Shown piece by piece: positions 36,785 to 46,874 of a stretch of DNA of 64,000 nt (position 1 is the stretch's first letter; the number at the start of each line of letters is the position of its first letter). The stretch is from Candidatus Thiovulum imperiosus (lineage in GTDB: Bacteria; Campylobacterota; Campylobacteria; Campylobacterales; Thiovulaceae). A program made the position numbers and the translations under genes. The stretch is from contig JAMJTW010000024.1 of assembly GCA_024281175.1 (NCBI GenBank), positions 1 to 64,000 of the forward strand, read 5' to 3'. Below the pieces are notes generated by a model. The model did no database searches and was not told where the DNA came from. It saw only the letters and a list, made by a program, of their open reading frames with translations.

Positions 36785-37912
36785 CTATTTAAGTATATGA
36801 GCTACAAACTCTTTAAAAATATAATTACTCTCATGAGGTCCTGGACTAGCTTCAGGGTGGTGTTGAACAGAAAAGATAGGTTTCTCTTTGTAAATCAGTC
36901 CCTCAACTGTATTATCAAAAAGATTTTTATGAGAGACTTCAGCAATCTCTTCAATCTCTTTTGGAACAGAGTAGTTATGGTTCTGAGAAGTTATCTCAAC
37001 TGCACCTGTTTTCAAATTTTTAACAGGGTGATTTCCCCCATGATGTCCAAACTTCAACTTTTGAGTAGGATACCCATTTGCAATGGAAAGAAGTTGATGA
37101 CCCAAACAGATACCAAACATTGGAATACTCTCTTTAACAAGAGTTTTTATCATTTCAGCTTCAGCTTTAAGTTGAAGTGGGTCTCCTGGACCATTTGACA
37201 AAAAGACTCCACCAATCTCTTTACTAGAATACTTTTCTAAAACCGTATCACTACTTATAGAGCTTGGAACAACTTCAACTTCCAATCCAGCTGAAACTAA
37301 CTCATTTAAAATATTTCTTTTAACTCCAAAATCTATGGCTAAAATCTTCTTTTTACTCTCTTTCTGAATTGAGTATGCAAATTGTGAAATATCGAAAGTT
37401 CCAGTTTTATGAATATAACTCTCTTTTGTAGAGACCTCATCAAGATAATTTATATCTTCAATTCTTGGTGAAGAGTGGAGAATTTCAGAAAGAGTTTCTG
37501 CTGAGTGGTATTCCGTAGAAGCAACCATCATCATTGTTCCCTCTTTTCTTAGAGTCTTTGTAAGAAACCTTGTATCAATTTCCGATATTCCCATGATATT
37601 TTGAGATTTTAAGAAGCTATCTAAATTCTCTTCACCTCTAAAAGATGAGTATCTTTTGTTGTAATTTCGAACTATTACCCCTTTACAATGAGCTTTAGAA
37701 CTCTCCATATCTTGACCATTTACACCAATATTTCCAATCTCTGGAGTTGTAAATGTGATAAATTGTCCTGCATAACTTGGGTCTGTGATTATCTCTTGAT
37801 AACCCGTAATTGATGTATTAAAAACAATCTCTCCAACAGATGTCCCCTCTGCACCAAAACTACTACCTCTAATCACAGTTCCATTTTCCAAATATATTGT
37901 TATATTCTTCAC
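36785..37912 (-). CDS. carA: Carbamoyl-phosphate synthase small subunit
   Basis: 375 residues. Glutaminase that supplies ammonia for carbamoyl phosphate (arginine and pyrimidine synthesis). The catalytic Cys is in FGICLGHQLL and the His/Glu pair in QHHPEASPGPHE. carB is not adjacent. Confidence 0.96.
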   Translation of the reverse strand: MKNITIYLENGTVIRGSSFGAEGTSVGEIVFNTSITGYQEIITDPSYAGQFITFTTPEIGNIGVNGQDMESSKAHCKGVIVRNYNKRYSSFRGEENLDSFLKSQNIMGISEIDTRFLTKTLRKEGTMMMVASTEYHSAETLSEILHSSPRIEDINYLDEVSTKESYIHKTGTFDISQFAYSIQKESKKKILAIDFGVKRNILNELVSAGLEVEVVPSSISSDTVLEKYSSKEIGGVFLSNGPGDPLQLKAEAEMIKTLVKESIPMFGICLGHQLLSIANGYPTQKLKFGHHGGNHPVKNLKTGAVEITSQNHNYSVPKEIEEIAEVSHKNLFDNTVEGLIYKEKPIFSVQHHPEASPGPHESNYIFKEFVAHILK

Positions 37913-38044
37913 AAATCCACTTTTTTATAATCTTATCGTATCCACTCTTTTCTAATTAGTGATGAGGTTTTAGATTGAAATATGAGTTTAAATTCAAAAA
38001 TATAATTTTTTTATATAATAAAAAAAATTAATACAAGGGGTATT

Positions 38045-40366
38045 ATGAGATTTAGTAAGCACATATTTACAGCTTCACTATCACTTCTACTTATCGGTTG
38101 TGGCTCTTCGAGTGATGAAGATAGCAACATTACTACACCAACTTTACTGCCACAAAAGGGAGAGCTGGGATATCAAGAGACTCTTCAAGATGGAACAGTG
38201 AACTATGTTTCTTACACAGGAGAGATGAAAAATGCTGTTAAAACAGTTGCCGAGGCTGAATATCACACAGGAACAGGTTATGGGAATACACTCTTTGATA
38301 GTGCAGATAAAAAGTGTCAAAACTGCCATAATGAACTTTATGACACTTGGAAAGGCTCAATGCATAATCAATCTTGGAGTGATAAAATCTTCCAATCAAA
38401 ATTCCAAGATTTTTTAAGAATACATATTTCAAAAATAGGTGAAGATAAGAGTGGAGCTACTGGTGTTGATGGAGTTACTGGTGTCGAGTATACTGAAGCT
38501 AAATTTCAAGGAGCTTCACAAACTTGTATAAAGTGTCATGCTCCAGGTGCTTACTATACTGGTGATTTCAAAGTAGAATTGGAAGTTCTTGAAGATGTTG
38601 CTACAACTGAAAACTTTACAAATGCGAAAACTACTCAAGAAAATCTTGCTACTTATGTTGATTTTGATATAACAAAACCGAGTAGTGTAGTCTCTGTTGG
38701 AACAAATGGAAAACTCTACAAAGCTACTTATCATATTGGACATGAAGCAAACCGAGAGGGGATAAATTGTGCATTTTGTCATAGTATTGAAACTGTTCGA
38801 ATGATGAAAGAAGATGGTGCTGATATGGGACAATATGTACTTAGAGACCATCTTAGAGCTGGACCACATGGACCTGCAAAAGCGTCAGCAGGAACTATTC
38901 TAACTTATAGTCCAGAAGCAACAGATAGAGATATGAATAAATTCTTTAGGCTTTGGGGACCTGAAAAGTATAGTGATTTTGCAAACACTCCAAAAACTGA
39001 AGGTTTTGATGAAAACAAACTGAAAGATGGTCGCTATACTATGGCAAGTATAGATATAAATGGAACAGATGGAAAAGTTCACTTTACAGGAGGACCATTT
39101 TATGGACCATTTGGTGTAACAGGAGTGAGTAATGAGAATAGTAGTGATGAGACAGAAAGAGTTGTAAATCCAGCTTTTGACATGCATGATAACAACCATT
39201 TCGGAAATCATGGGAAAGCTCTCTGTTTAACTTGCCATCAACGAGCTTCTGGTGCTCCAAATGAGAATGGTGATTTTATGGAACTATGTACAACTTGGAA
39301 CTCTGTAAGTAATGGTAGTGATACAAACTACAACGACTCAACCTCATCGCCAAAATGTCAAAAGTGTCATATGGAGAGAGTTGAAGGTCGAGTTTTACAT
39401 CAGTGGGCTAGACCAGATAAGTTATGGACACTCTCTGACAATCCACATCTTACAGCACACTTTGACCCTGAAGACCCTGAAAACCTTGGAGATGAGAGTC
39501 CAGTTGTTGGAAAATGGTTCAACTCTCACGCATTTTTAGGTGCAAACAAGACTGGATTTAAAGATAGTGTTGGTGCTAAAATTCAAAGTGCTTTTGATGC
39601 AACACTATCAATTTCAGAAGATGGAGAAACTCTTTCTGTAACAACAACTTTCCAAAACAAAACTACTCACATGTTTCCTGGAGCACATCCAATGAGAAGA
39701 GTTCTAACCAGAGTAATTGTTACAGACCAGAATGGAAGTAAAATAGATTTAGTTTCAGCAACAGGAAAATCGACTTTTTCTGATGTGAAGAATTCAGTTG
39801 TAACTTTAAATGAGAATAAAATTCATGAAAGCGGTGAAAGTGAAATTGAAGTTGCTTATGAAGAGGAGCGAGAGATAGATTTCCAAGGTAGAGTTCCAGA
39901 TTTAGATGGTGGTGCTGTTAGTAGTCAGAAATTTTTAAATGAGACTGTTACAATTCCTGGAGCCGATAGCACTATTTCAAACCAAGAAGTTGTTGATGGA
40001 AAACTTCAAGGAACTGTTACAAATGTAACTATTGTAGATAGTGATGATAAAAGCAACTTTACTCGTATTTATGGTCGTGAAACTGGTAAAAAGTATGATG
40101 AGGTTTTTGCTGTTCGTCCAGGTTTTGACTCAAATACTGTAAATATGGACAATCGTCTTATTCCAAATGAGATGGAAACTTATGAGTTGAAATATGATAT
40201 TTCTGGAAAGAGCGGAATTCAAGTTACTTATAAAATCTACTATATGCAAAAGGGTGCAAGTGGTAAGTTCCTAACTGGAGAAGATGGCTTCTTAGATGTA
40301 GAAAGTAGTGATGAAAAGAAACTACTTGTTACTGAAGTCTATTCAAAAACAGAAACTCTAAAATAA
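38045..40366 (+). CDS. Pentaheme c-type cytochrome lipoprotein
   Basis: 773 residues with a lipoprotein signal (LLLIGCGSSS, Cys near 19). Five heme-binding CxxCH motifs are spread over the first half: CQNCH, CIKCH, CAFCH, CLTCH and CQKCH. The C-terminal half is beta-rich and carries no further hemes. I cannot assign a donor or acceptor; it resembles large outer-surface multiheme proteins of sulfur- and metal-metabolising bacteria. An intergenic GATGAGGT is at 37961-37968. No cytochrome assembly gene is nearby. Confidence 0.8.
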   Translation: MRFSKHIFTASLSLLLIGCGSSSDEDSNITTPTLLPQKGELGYQETLQDGTVNYVSYTGEMKNAVKTVAEAEYHTGTGYGNTLFDSADKKCQNCHNELYDTWKGSMHNQSWSDKIFQSKFQDFLRIHISKIGEDKSGATGVDGVTGVEYTEAKFQGASQTCIKCHAPGAYYTGDFKVELEVLEDVATTENFTNAKTTQENLATYVDFDITKPSSVVSVGTNGKLYKATYHIGHEANREGINCAFCHSIETVRMMKEDGADMGQYVLRDHLRAGPHGPAKASAGTILTYSPEATDRDMNKFFRLWGPEKYSDFANTPKTEGFDENKLKDGRYTMASIDINGTDGKVHFTGGPFYGPFGVTGVSNENSSDETERVVNPAFDMHDNNHFGNHGKALCLTCHQRASGAPNENGDFMELCTTWNSVSNGSDTNYNDSTSSPKCQKCHMERVEGRVLHQWARPDKLWTLSDNPHLTAHFDPEDPENLGDESPVVGKWFNSHAFLGANKTGFKDSVGAKIQSAFDATLSISEDGETLSVTTTFQNKTTHMFPGAHPMRRVLTRVIVTDQNGSKIDLVSATGKSTFSDVKNSVVTLNENKIHESGESEIEVAYEEEREIDFQGRVPDLDGGAVSSQKFLNETVTIPGADSTISNQEVVDGKLQGTVTNVTIVDSDDKSNFTRIYGRETGKKYDEVFAVRPGFDSNTVNMDNRLIPNEMETYELKYDISGKSGIQVTYKIYYMQKGASGKFLTGEDGFLDVESSDEKKLLVTEVYSKTETLK

Positions 40367-40388
40367 GAAGTCTCTTCTAGGAGTGACT

Positions 40389-40411
40389 GAAGAGTCTTTC
40401 AAGGACTCTTC
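40389..40411 (+). terminator. Hairpin after the cytochrome gene
   Basis: GAAGAGTC-TTTCAAG-GACTCTTC is a perfect 8-bp stem between the cytochrome stop and the metalloprotease gene. Confidence 0.55.
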
Positions 40412-40489
40412 GCATTCGCTCAGAGAAGAAATCCTACTCTATTTAGCTAACTTCTCTTTCTCTGCTAAAATTTCTAAAAAAGGAGAAAA

Positions 40490-42016
40490 ATGAGACTATT
40501 TCTAATTTTTATTTTGGCACTTCCACTTTTTGGTAGAGAAGCAGAATTACTAGAGAAGCCAGTTTTTGAGAGAAGTTTAGAAAGAACTTCAGAAACCTAT
40601 CCAACTCTTTTGGAAGATAACACCTCATCAGACAACTACAACAGATTTCTGAAATCTGAACATTTTCGAGTTATTTTTGGAAGAGATAGAGATGACGAAG
40701 TTCTTTTAGAAGCTCGAGGAAATCAGATTTTAAAATGGGCTGAAAACTCTTGGGCAGTAGAAGTTAAAGAACTAGGTTTTCAAAATCCAAGAAACACAGA
40801 GAGATACTTTTTAGATATCTATATTGGAAATAGAGATAGCTGGAATGGAGAGAAAGGAGGATATGAGACTATTTCTGGAATGGGTAGAGCATCTACATAT
40901 TCAGATGGAACTGCTTATATGGTATTAAATCCAAAATACACTGATGAAATCTTGCAATCAACTGTGGCTCATGAATTCTTTCATACTATACAGTATAAAT
41001 ATCTTGAAACAAATTTGATGTCAAATGAAGTTTGGTCTTCAAATATCTGGTTTCTTGAAGCGACGGCAATTGCAATGGAAGAGGAAGTAAACTCTACAAA
41101 TGATGACTATATCTCTTTTTTAAACGACTATTTTGATTATACAAATTTGGATTTAGATGACTCAAGAATATCTTATGGAAAAGGTCTACTTTTTAGATTT
41201 TTTGCAGAGAGAGATGGAGATATGGAAGTTGTAAAAGATACTTTGGAAAGAGCAGATACAGAGACTCCTCTTTTAGAAGTTTTAGAAAAGAGGGAGAACT
41301 TTAGAGAAGACCTTACAGAGTTTGGAGTTTGGCTTAAAAATCCAGAAAAGTATTTCCAAGATGGTTCAAAGTATACGGGTGTAAAAACTGGAAACAGTGT
41401 TGCTGGAAAGTATGGATTTCTTTTTCTTGATGGTGATGAGACTTATCTCTACTCTTCAAATCCTCAATACTCTCAAACTACATTCTCTGGAGAAACTGGA
41501 GTTGTAAAAGATTTAGAAAATGGACTTATAGTTTGTAACTTTTCTGATGAGGTTCTAAAATTGGAAACTATAAATAAGAATTTCTTAAAACAGATAGAAC
41601 TTCAAAAAGGGTGGAATATGATAGGAAATCCATTTCAAGAGTATCTCTATTTAGAAGAGTATTTTCCAGATGATTTGGTTTGGATTTGGAGAGATGAAAA
41701 GTATGTTGGATTCTCGAAAAAGTATAGTGCTGAAATTCAGAAATATGCGTATTATACTGCTCATATTTACCCTGGGGAAGGTGCTTGGGTCTACTCTGAA
41801 AATGATAGAAATGTCTCTATTTCAGGAACTGAACTTGCACCTTTTCCAGAATTTTCTGAAGAGTATAAGTTTGTAGCTTTTGGTAGCTCATTTTCAGACA
41901 TGAATGGAACTATTTTTCACTATGAAAATGGTTGGAAAGTTTATGGAGTAGAGACAGAGTTTCCAGAACTTGAAGAGATAGAGCCTATGAAAGGCTATTT
42001 TATAAAAGGGGACTGA
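40490..42016 (+). CDS. Secreted HExxH metalloprotease with C-terminal GWN module
   Basis: 508 residues. Signal peptide (about 1-15, ending FGRE), then a zincin-like domain with VAHEFFHTIQYKY (HEFFH near 161-165) and a downstream WFLEATAIAMEEEV glutamate-rich helix. Residues about 365-450 form a GWNMIGNPF...W.Y module also found twice at the start of the giant protein at 56077. The stop is supplied by the miniature element inserted at 42009: the last codons read IKGD-TGA, and after the element the same 8 bp and GAG-TAG show that the protein probably once ended IKE. Confidence 0.72.
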   Translation: MRLFLIFILALPLFGREAELLEKPVFERSLERTSETYPTLLEDNTSSDNYNRFLKSEHFRVIFGRDRDDEVLLEARGNQILKWAENSWAVEVKELGFQNPRNTERYFLDIYIGNRDSWNGEKGGYETISGMGRASTYSDGTAYMVLNPKYTDEILQSTVAHEFFHTIQYKYLETNLMSNEVWSSNIWFLEATAIAMEEEVNSTNDDYISFLNDYFDYTNLDLDDSRISYGKGLLFRFFAERDGDMEVVKDTLERADTETPLLEVLEKRENFREDLTEFGVWLKNPEKYFQDGSKYTGVKTGNSVAGKYGFLFLDGDETYLYSSNPQYSQTTFSGETGVVKDLENGLIVCNFSDEVLKLETINKNFLKQIELQKGWNMIGNPFQEYLYLEEYFPDDLVWIWRDEKYVGFSKKYSAEIQKYAYYTAHIYPGEGAWVYSENDRNVSISGTELAPFPEFSEEYKFVAFGSSFSDMNGTIFHYENGWKVYGVETEFPELEEIEPMKGYFIKGD

Positions 42017-42183
42017 CCAAATAGAGTATTTTTATGCTTTAATAACCCATATGTCATTTCGAACCCTTCAGGGTGAGAAATCTTTTACATAACTTTAGGT
42101 AAAAGGATAATCTTTCAAGATTTCTCAATCACTTCGTTCATATCGAAATGACAAGAGAGGCAGAAGCCTATTTGGTCACTCCC
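42009..42183. mobile_element. Miniature inverted-repeat element, copy 2 (175 bp)
   Basis: Left end GGGACTGACCAAATAG (42009-42024) and right end CTATTTGGTCACTCCC (42168-42183) are inverted repeats, 15 of 16 matching. Perfect 8-bp target duplication TATAAAAG at 42001-42008 and 42184-42191. Same length as the copy at 418-592 and about four fifths identical by eye, sharing the internal TGTCATTTCGA...TCGAAATGACA palindrome. Inserted over the stop codon of the metalloprotease gene. It fills most of the gap to the next gene. Confidence 0.9.
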
Positions 42184-42258
42184 TATAAAAGAGTAGTTTC
42201 TACTCTTCTCTTATTGCTAAATTTTGCTAGACTTTCCAAAAAATTGAGGAAATAATTT

Positions 42259-43542
42259 TTGCAAATATTTATTATTTTGATATTTTTAACGGAGTTTTTA
42301 ATGAGCAGTTCGCTTTACAAGTTAGAGGTCAAAAATAGAGAAATCCCTTTCATTTTTGAAGAGAGTAACACATTACCTATTGTATCTTTAAAGATAATTT
42401 TTAGAAATAGCGGAGCAAACTTTGACAATAAATCGGGTCTTGCAAATCTTTCAGCTTCTCTACTTCAAGAGGGTACTTTGGAACTTGGTAGTGAAGAGTT
42501 TTCCCTTCTTTTGGAAGAGAGTGCTATAAATTTTAGTGTTGGAGTTGGTCGAGAAACTTTAGTCTTAAATTTAGACTCAATTACAGAGAGTTTTGATAGA
42601 GGTGTTGAACTTCTTATAAAACTCTTAAACTCTCCAAACTTTTCAGAAGAGGCTTTTAATAGAGTTCAAAAGAGAATCTATGGTCAGATTCTTCAAAAGA
42701 AATCCAATTTTGACTTTGTAGCAAAAAGTGAATTAGATAGAGAAGTTTGGAAAGGGACTCCTTTAGAATTTCCAAAAGTTGGAACTGAGGAGAGTTTAGA
42801 AAAGATAAAGTTGGAAGATGTAAAGAATTTTGTTTCAAAACATCTTGTAATTTCAAAAGCGATACCAGTTATTGGTGGAGATTTAAATATCTCTCAAGCT
42901 GAAGAGATTTTAAAAAAGATTCTCTCAAAACTTCCAGAGGGAGAAACTGGAAATTTGGAAAAATACTCTCTTTTTGAAAAGAGAGAGAGCAAGACTATGT
43001 TTAAAGATACAAAACAGGCTTACATCTACTTTTCAGCACCTTTAAATTTAGATTTATCTTCTGAAGATATTTATAAGTCAAAAGTTGCATTTTTCATTTT
43101 AGGCTCTTCTGGATTTGGTAGTAGACTTATGGAAGAGGTACGAGTAAAGCGAGGTTTAGCATACTCTGTTTACGCTTATGGAAAGGTTGAGAAGAGTTAC
43201 TCTATTTTTGGAGGACACCTTCAGACAAAAAATGAAAATCTCCAAGAAGCAAAAACTGTTGTAAAAAGTGTAATAGCAGATTTTATCTCAAATGGTGCTA
43301 ATAGCGAAGAGCTTGAATCTGCAAAGAAATTTATTCTTGGCAGTGAACCTTTAACAAATGAGACTCTTTCTCAAAGAGTTGGTAGAAGTTCAAATGAGTT
43401 TTATAAAGGTTTTGAAATTGGACACTCAAAAAAAGAGTTAAAAAAGATAGAAAAACTCTCTTTAGAAGAGTTGAACTCTTTCATTTCAAAACACAAAGAG
43501 ATTTTAAATTTAACTTTCTCTATTGTTACAAAAGAGAACTAA
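42259..43542 (+). CDS. M16-family (insulinase-like) protein lacking the zinc motif
   Basis: 427 residues from a TTG with AGGAAA upstream, and an N-terminal signal. Two M16 domains. The first reads KSGLANLSASLLQEGT where active members have the zinc motif HxxEH, so it is probably a non-catalytic partner; the second has SGFGSRLMEEVRVKRGLAYSVYAYG, the R/Y pair segment typical of such subunits. An active M16 partner is not in the window. Confidence 0.75.
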   Translation: MQIFIILIFLTEFLMSSSLYKLEVKNREIPFIFEESNTLPIVSLKIIFRNSGANFDNKSGLANLSASLLQEGTLELGSEEFSLLLEESAINFSVGVGRETLVLNLDSITESFDRGVELLIKLLNSPNFSEEAFNRVQKRIYGQILQKKSNFDFVAKSELDREVWKGTPLEFPKVGTEESLEKIKLEDVKNFVSKHLVISKAIPVIGGDLNISQAEEILKKILSKLPEGETGNLEKYSLFEKRESKTMFKDTKQAYIYFSAPLNLDLSSEDIYKSKVAFFILGSSGFGSRLMEEVRVKRGLAYSVYAYGKVEKSYSIFGGHLQTKNENLQEAKTVVKSVIADFISNGANSEELESAKKFILGSEPLTNETLSQRVGRSSNEFYKGFEIGHSKKELKKIEKLSLEELNSFISKHKEILNLTFSIVTKEN

Positions 43543-45311
43543 TTTTCAAGTTTAGAGAGAACCTCATCAGCTATCTCTTTATCTTTTGAGGAGAACCATT
43601 TAAAGGTTTCTCCGCTCTGTTTTTGTCCTTTTGCAATATCTCCACCTTTGCGATTTTCCAAGTCCATTGAAGCGATATCAAATCCATTTAAAGTTTTAGA
43701 AAATTTTTGAAGTCTCTGAATAGAACTCTCTTCTTTAGATTTTGTAAAAATGTAACAGTAACTATCAAGTCCAGTTCGTCCAACTCTACCTCGAAGTTGG
43801 TGAAGTGTGGCAAGTCCAAGTCTTTCACCTCCAACTATTACAATTACCGTAGCTCTTGGCAAGGAAATTCCAACTTCTATTACAGTTGTGGCCAATAGAA
43901 TATCCCCTTTTTCTCGAAACTCTTTTAAAACACTCTCTTTTTCACTATCTTTTCCATGAGTCATATAGACATTTTCAAAATTCTCTTTCCAAAAAGGCAA
44001 ACCTTCTGCCAAACTTTGGTAAGCAATTTTTTCAGACTCCTCGACAAGAGGGTAGATGATAAGAATTTGATGTCTCTTTTCAATTTCACTCTGTATCTTC
44101 TCTAAAAGTCTCGAAAAGTCTTTTGGAAATAGAACTTCAGTTTTGATAGTTTTCTGAAAAGGTATCTCTTCGATTAGAGAAACTTTAATAAAAGTGTTAT
44201 TTATCATCGCTTGAGTTCGAGGAATTGGAGTTGCTGAAAGTTGAATAAAGTGAGGTTTTCTCTCTTCCCGTTTTACAAGAGTCTCTAATTTGTTTCTCTC
44301 TCGAGTTCCAAAACGGTGCTGTTCATCAACTATTACAAGTGGGATTTCTGGAAGTTCTTTATAGAGAATTGCACTTGTTCCAATTAGGATATCGAAATCT
44401 TCCAAATCCACTTTTTTAGAAGTTTTGGAAGTTAAAAGAACCACTTTTCGATTTAGGAATTTCTTAGCTTCCTCAAAAAGTTGTTCAGCAAGAATAGAAG
44501 TTGGTGCCATAAGAACAGATTTATGAGGTGAAGCAATTACCATTGAGGCTAAGATTACCATTGTCTTTCCAGAACCGACATCTCCAACAACAACTCTTCT
44601 CATTGAGGTTTCAGAATTCATATCTTTTGCAATTTCTGAAATTGCTTTTCTCTGGTCTTTTGTGAGTTGGAAAGGTAGAGTTTCTGCCCAACTTTTCCAA
44701 TCTCCTGAAAGTTTTTGAAGTGGAGGAAACTCTTCAATAGAACTTTTTGTATACTTTATATAAAAGTAGAGTTCTACAAATTTCAGAGTTTGGCGATGAG
44801 GTTCTGGAAGTTCTCCAAAAATTTCAAAGTGGGTTACAAGCTCCCTATTTGGATAGCGATGTATCTCCATAAGTTTCTCAATTTTGTCAAGTTCCAACCC
44901 CTCGATTTTCAAATTCTCAAAATTCATATATTTTAAAATAGCCTCTTTGACAGACTTTTTGCTATACACTGTTTCTATCTCATCTTTTGGCTCTTTCAAC
45001 TCTTTCGGATTTACAATTTGAAGTCCAAAATCTCCATCTTTTACTTTTCCTCTGATATAGAGTTTTCGACCCAATTTGAAAACTTTGAGATGAAAAGGGT
45101 AGTATGAAAAGAAGATACCTGAAAGAAGAACTCCAGAAGGTAGTCGGAATTTAAGAACCAAGTTTCTTCCAGAAACTCGAACTCCAATAATTTCTACTTC
45201 TAAATTGTTTGTTCTATCTGGAATTGGTTCTCTAAAAAGAGAGAAATCCCGATACTCTTTTGGAATTTCTGTTATTAGTTGGAGGAGGGAAATTTTCTTT
45301 TTATAACTCAT
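43539..45311 (-). CDS. recG: ATP-dependent DNA helicase RecG
   Basis: 590 residues, shorter than the ~690 of Escherichia coli RecG but normal for Campylobacterota. Branched-DNA helicase that processes stalled forks. Wedge/OB region, then Walker A VVGDVGSGKTMV, DEQHRFG, SATPIPRT and QLRGRVGRTG. The C end overlaps the convergent M16 gene by 4 bp. Confidence 0.93.
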   Translation of the reverse strand: MSYKKKISLLQLITEIPKEYRDFSLFREPIPDRTNNLEVEIIGVRVSGRNLVLKFRLPSGVLLSGIFFSYYPFHLKVFKLGRKLYIRGKVKDGDFGLQIVNPKELKEPKDEIETVYSKKSVKEAILKYMNFENLKIEGLELDKIEKLMEIHRYPNRELVTHFEIFGELPEPHRQTLKFVELYFYIKYTKSSIEEFPPLQKLSGDWKSWAETLPFQLTKDQRKAISEIAKDMNSETSMRRVVVGDVGSGKTMVILASMVIASPHKSVLMAPTSILAEQLFEEAKKFLNRKVVLLTSKTSKKVDLEDFDILIGTSAILYKELPEIPLVIVDEQHRFGTRERNKLETLVKREERKPHFIQLSATPIPRTQAMINNTFIKVSLIEEIPFQKTIKTEVLFPKDFSRLLEKIQSEIEKRHQILIIYPLVEESEKIAYQSLAEGLPFWKENFENVYMTHGKDSEKESVLKEFREKGDILLATTVIEVGISLPRATVIVIVGGERLGLATLHQLRGRVGRTGLDSYCYIFTKSKEESSIQRLQKFSKTLNGFDIASMDLENRKGGDIAKGQKQSGETFKWFSSKDKEIADEVLSKLEN

Positions 45312-46428
45312 TTTTTATGTAATGTTCAAACTTATCAAATTCTACAAGAAAAGCGTCATGACCATAATCACTATCTATCTCTATATGTTTGACAAGTTCT
45401 CCTTTTCTAACTTTTCTGAAGTTCTCTGCTACGATTTCAGACTCTTTTGATTGAAACATCATATCTCCAGAGAAAGAGAGTAGAAGAAGTTCCGATTTGA
45501 GTCTACTGTATGCTTCTTCCATAGAGTCGTAACCACTAGACAAATTAAACATATTTACAGCTTTTGAGAGATATAGATAAGAGAGAGGGTCAAAGTTTTT
45601 TGAAAACTTGTCTCCATTGTATTGAAGATAACTTTCAACTTGATATCTACCATTTATATCAAATTTTCCATCACCTCGAAGATAGTCTCTACCAAATTTT
45701 TTCTGCATAGAACTATGACTAAGATAGCTAATGTGTCCTGCCATTCTACCAATAGCTAGACCATTTAAACCACTCTTCTTAATCTCTTCAATATCATAGT
45801 TTCCATTTTTGAAATCTGGGTCTCTTTTTATAGCTTCTGCTGTAACTTTATTGAAAGCTATTGTCCAAGGTTGAGTAGCCCCAGTAGCAGAGATAGCAAT
45901 TATCTTTTCAGCAAAATTTGGAAAATCTATTCCAAACTGTAAACCTTGCATTCCTCCCATTGAACCACCAACTATCGCTTTTACTCTTCGAATTCCGAAA
46001 GTTTGAAAAAAGATGTGTTGAGCCCTAACTATATCTCGAACTGTTATAACTGGAAATTTATACCGATATAGAGTGGAACTTCCTCTTGTAATTGGTGAAA
46101 TTGGAGAAGTTGAGCCAAAAATACTACCTAAAACATTTGTAACAATTACGAAATATTTCTCTGTATCTATCGCTTTTCCATCTCCAATGAGAGCATCCCA
46201 CCAACCACTGTTGAAAAATCGACTATTCTCACTTTTTACTGGTTCATGACTTCCTGTAAGTGCGTGAGTTACAACTATCACATTGCTCTTATCTGAGTTG
46301 AGTTTTCCATAAGTTGTGTAGGCTATCTCATAAGGCTCTAATATTCGCCCACTCTCAAGATATAACGGTTTTGTAAATTTTCTTGTTCCAGTTTCTATTT
46401 TCAAAAAGGAGTTTCCTCTTTTTTGCAA
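45301..46428 (-). CDS. metX: Homoserine O-acetyltransferase
   Basis: 375 residues. Activates homoserine for methionine synthesis. Alpha/beta hydrolase with VVTHALTGSHEP, nucleophile in GGSMGGMQ, and Asp/His toward the C terminus (SDYGHDAFL). It overlaps the recG start by 11 bp. Confidence 0.92.
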   Translation of the reverse strand: MQKRGNSFLKIETGTRKFTKPLYLESGRILEPYEIAYTTYGKLNSDKSNVIVVTHALTGSHEPVKSENSRFFNSGWWDALIGDGKAIDTEKYFVIVTNVLGSIFGSTSPISPITRGSSTLYRYKFPVITVRDIVRAQHIFFQTFGIRRVKAIVGGSMGGMQGLQFGIDFPNFAEKIIAISATGATQPWTIAFNKVTAEAIKRDPDFKNGNYDIEEIKKSGLNGLAIGRMAGHISYLSHSSMQKKFGRDYLRGDGKFDINGRYQVESYLQYNGDKFSKNFDPLSYLYLSKAVNMFNLSSGYDSMEEAYSRLKSELLLLSFSGDMMFQSKESEIVAENFRKVRKGELVKHIEIDSDYGHDAFLVEFDKFEHYIKNEL

Positions 46429-46509
46429 TTATACATGAGTTTGTAGATATGGTTTTTGAGGAGTTTCCTCCCCCTTTGCAGGAGAGGTGACATTTGGAGA
46501 GGAAGCTAT

Positions 46510-46869
<360 letters not shown>

Positions 46870-46874
46870 CTAGC

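Noticed and set aside
42040-42160. Palindrome inside the miniature element as a stand-alone terminator
   Set aside because: It is shared with the copy at 418, which does not follow a gene on either strand in a comparable position, so it belongs to the element.
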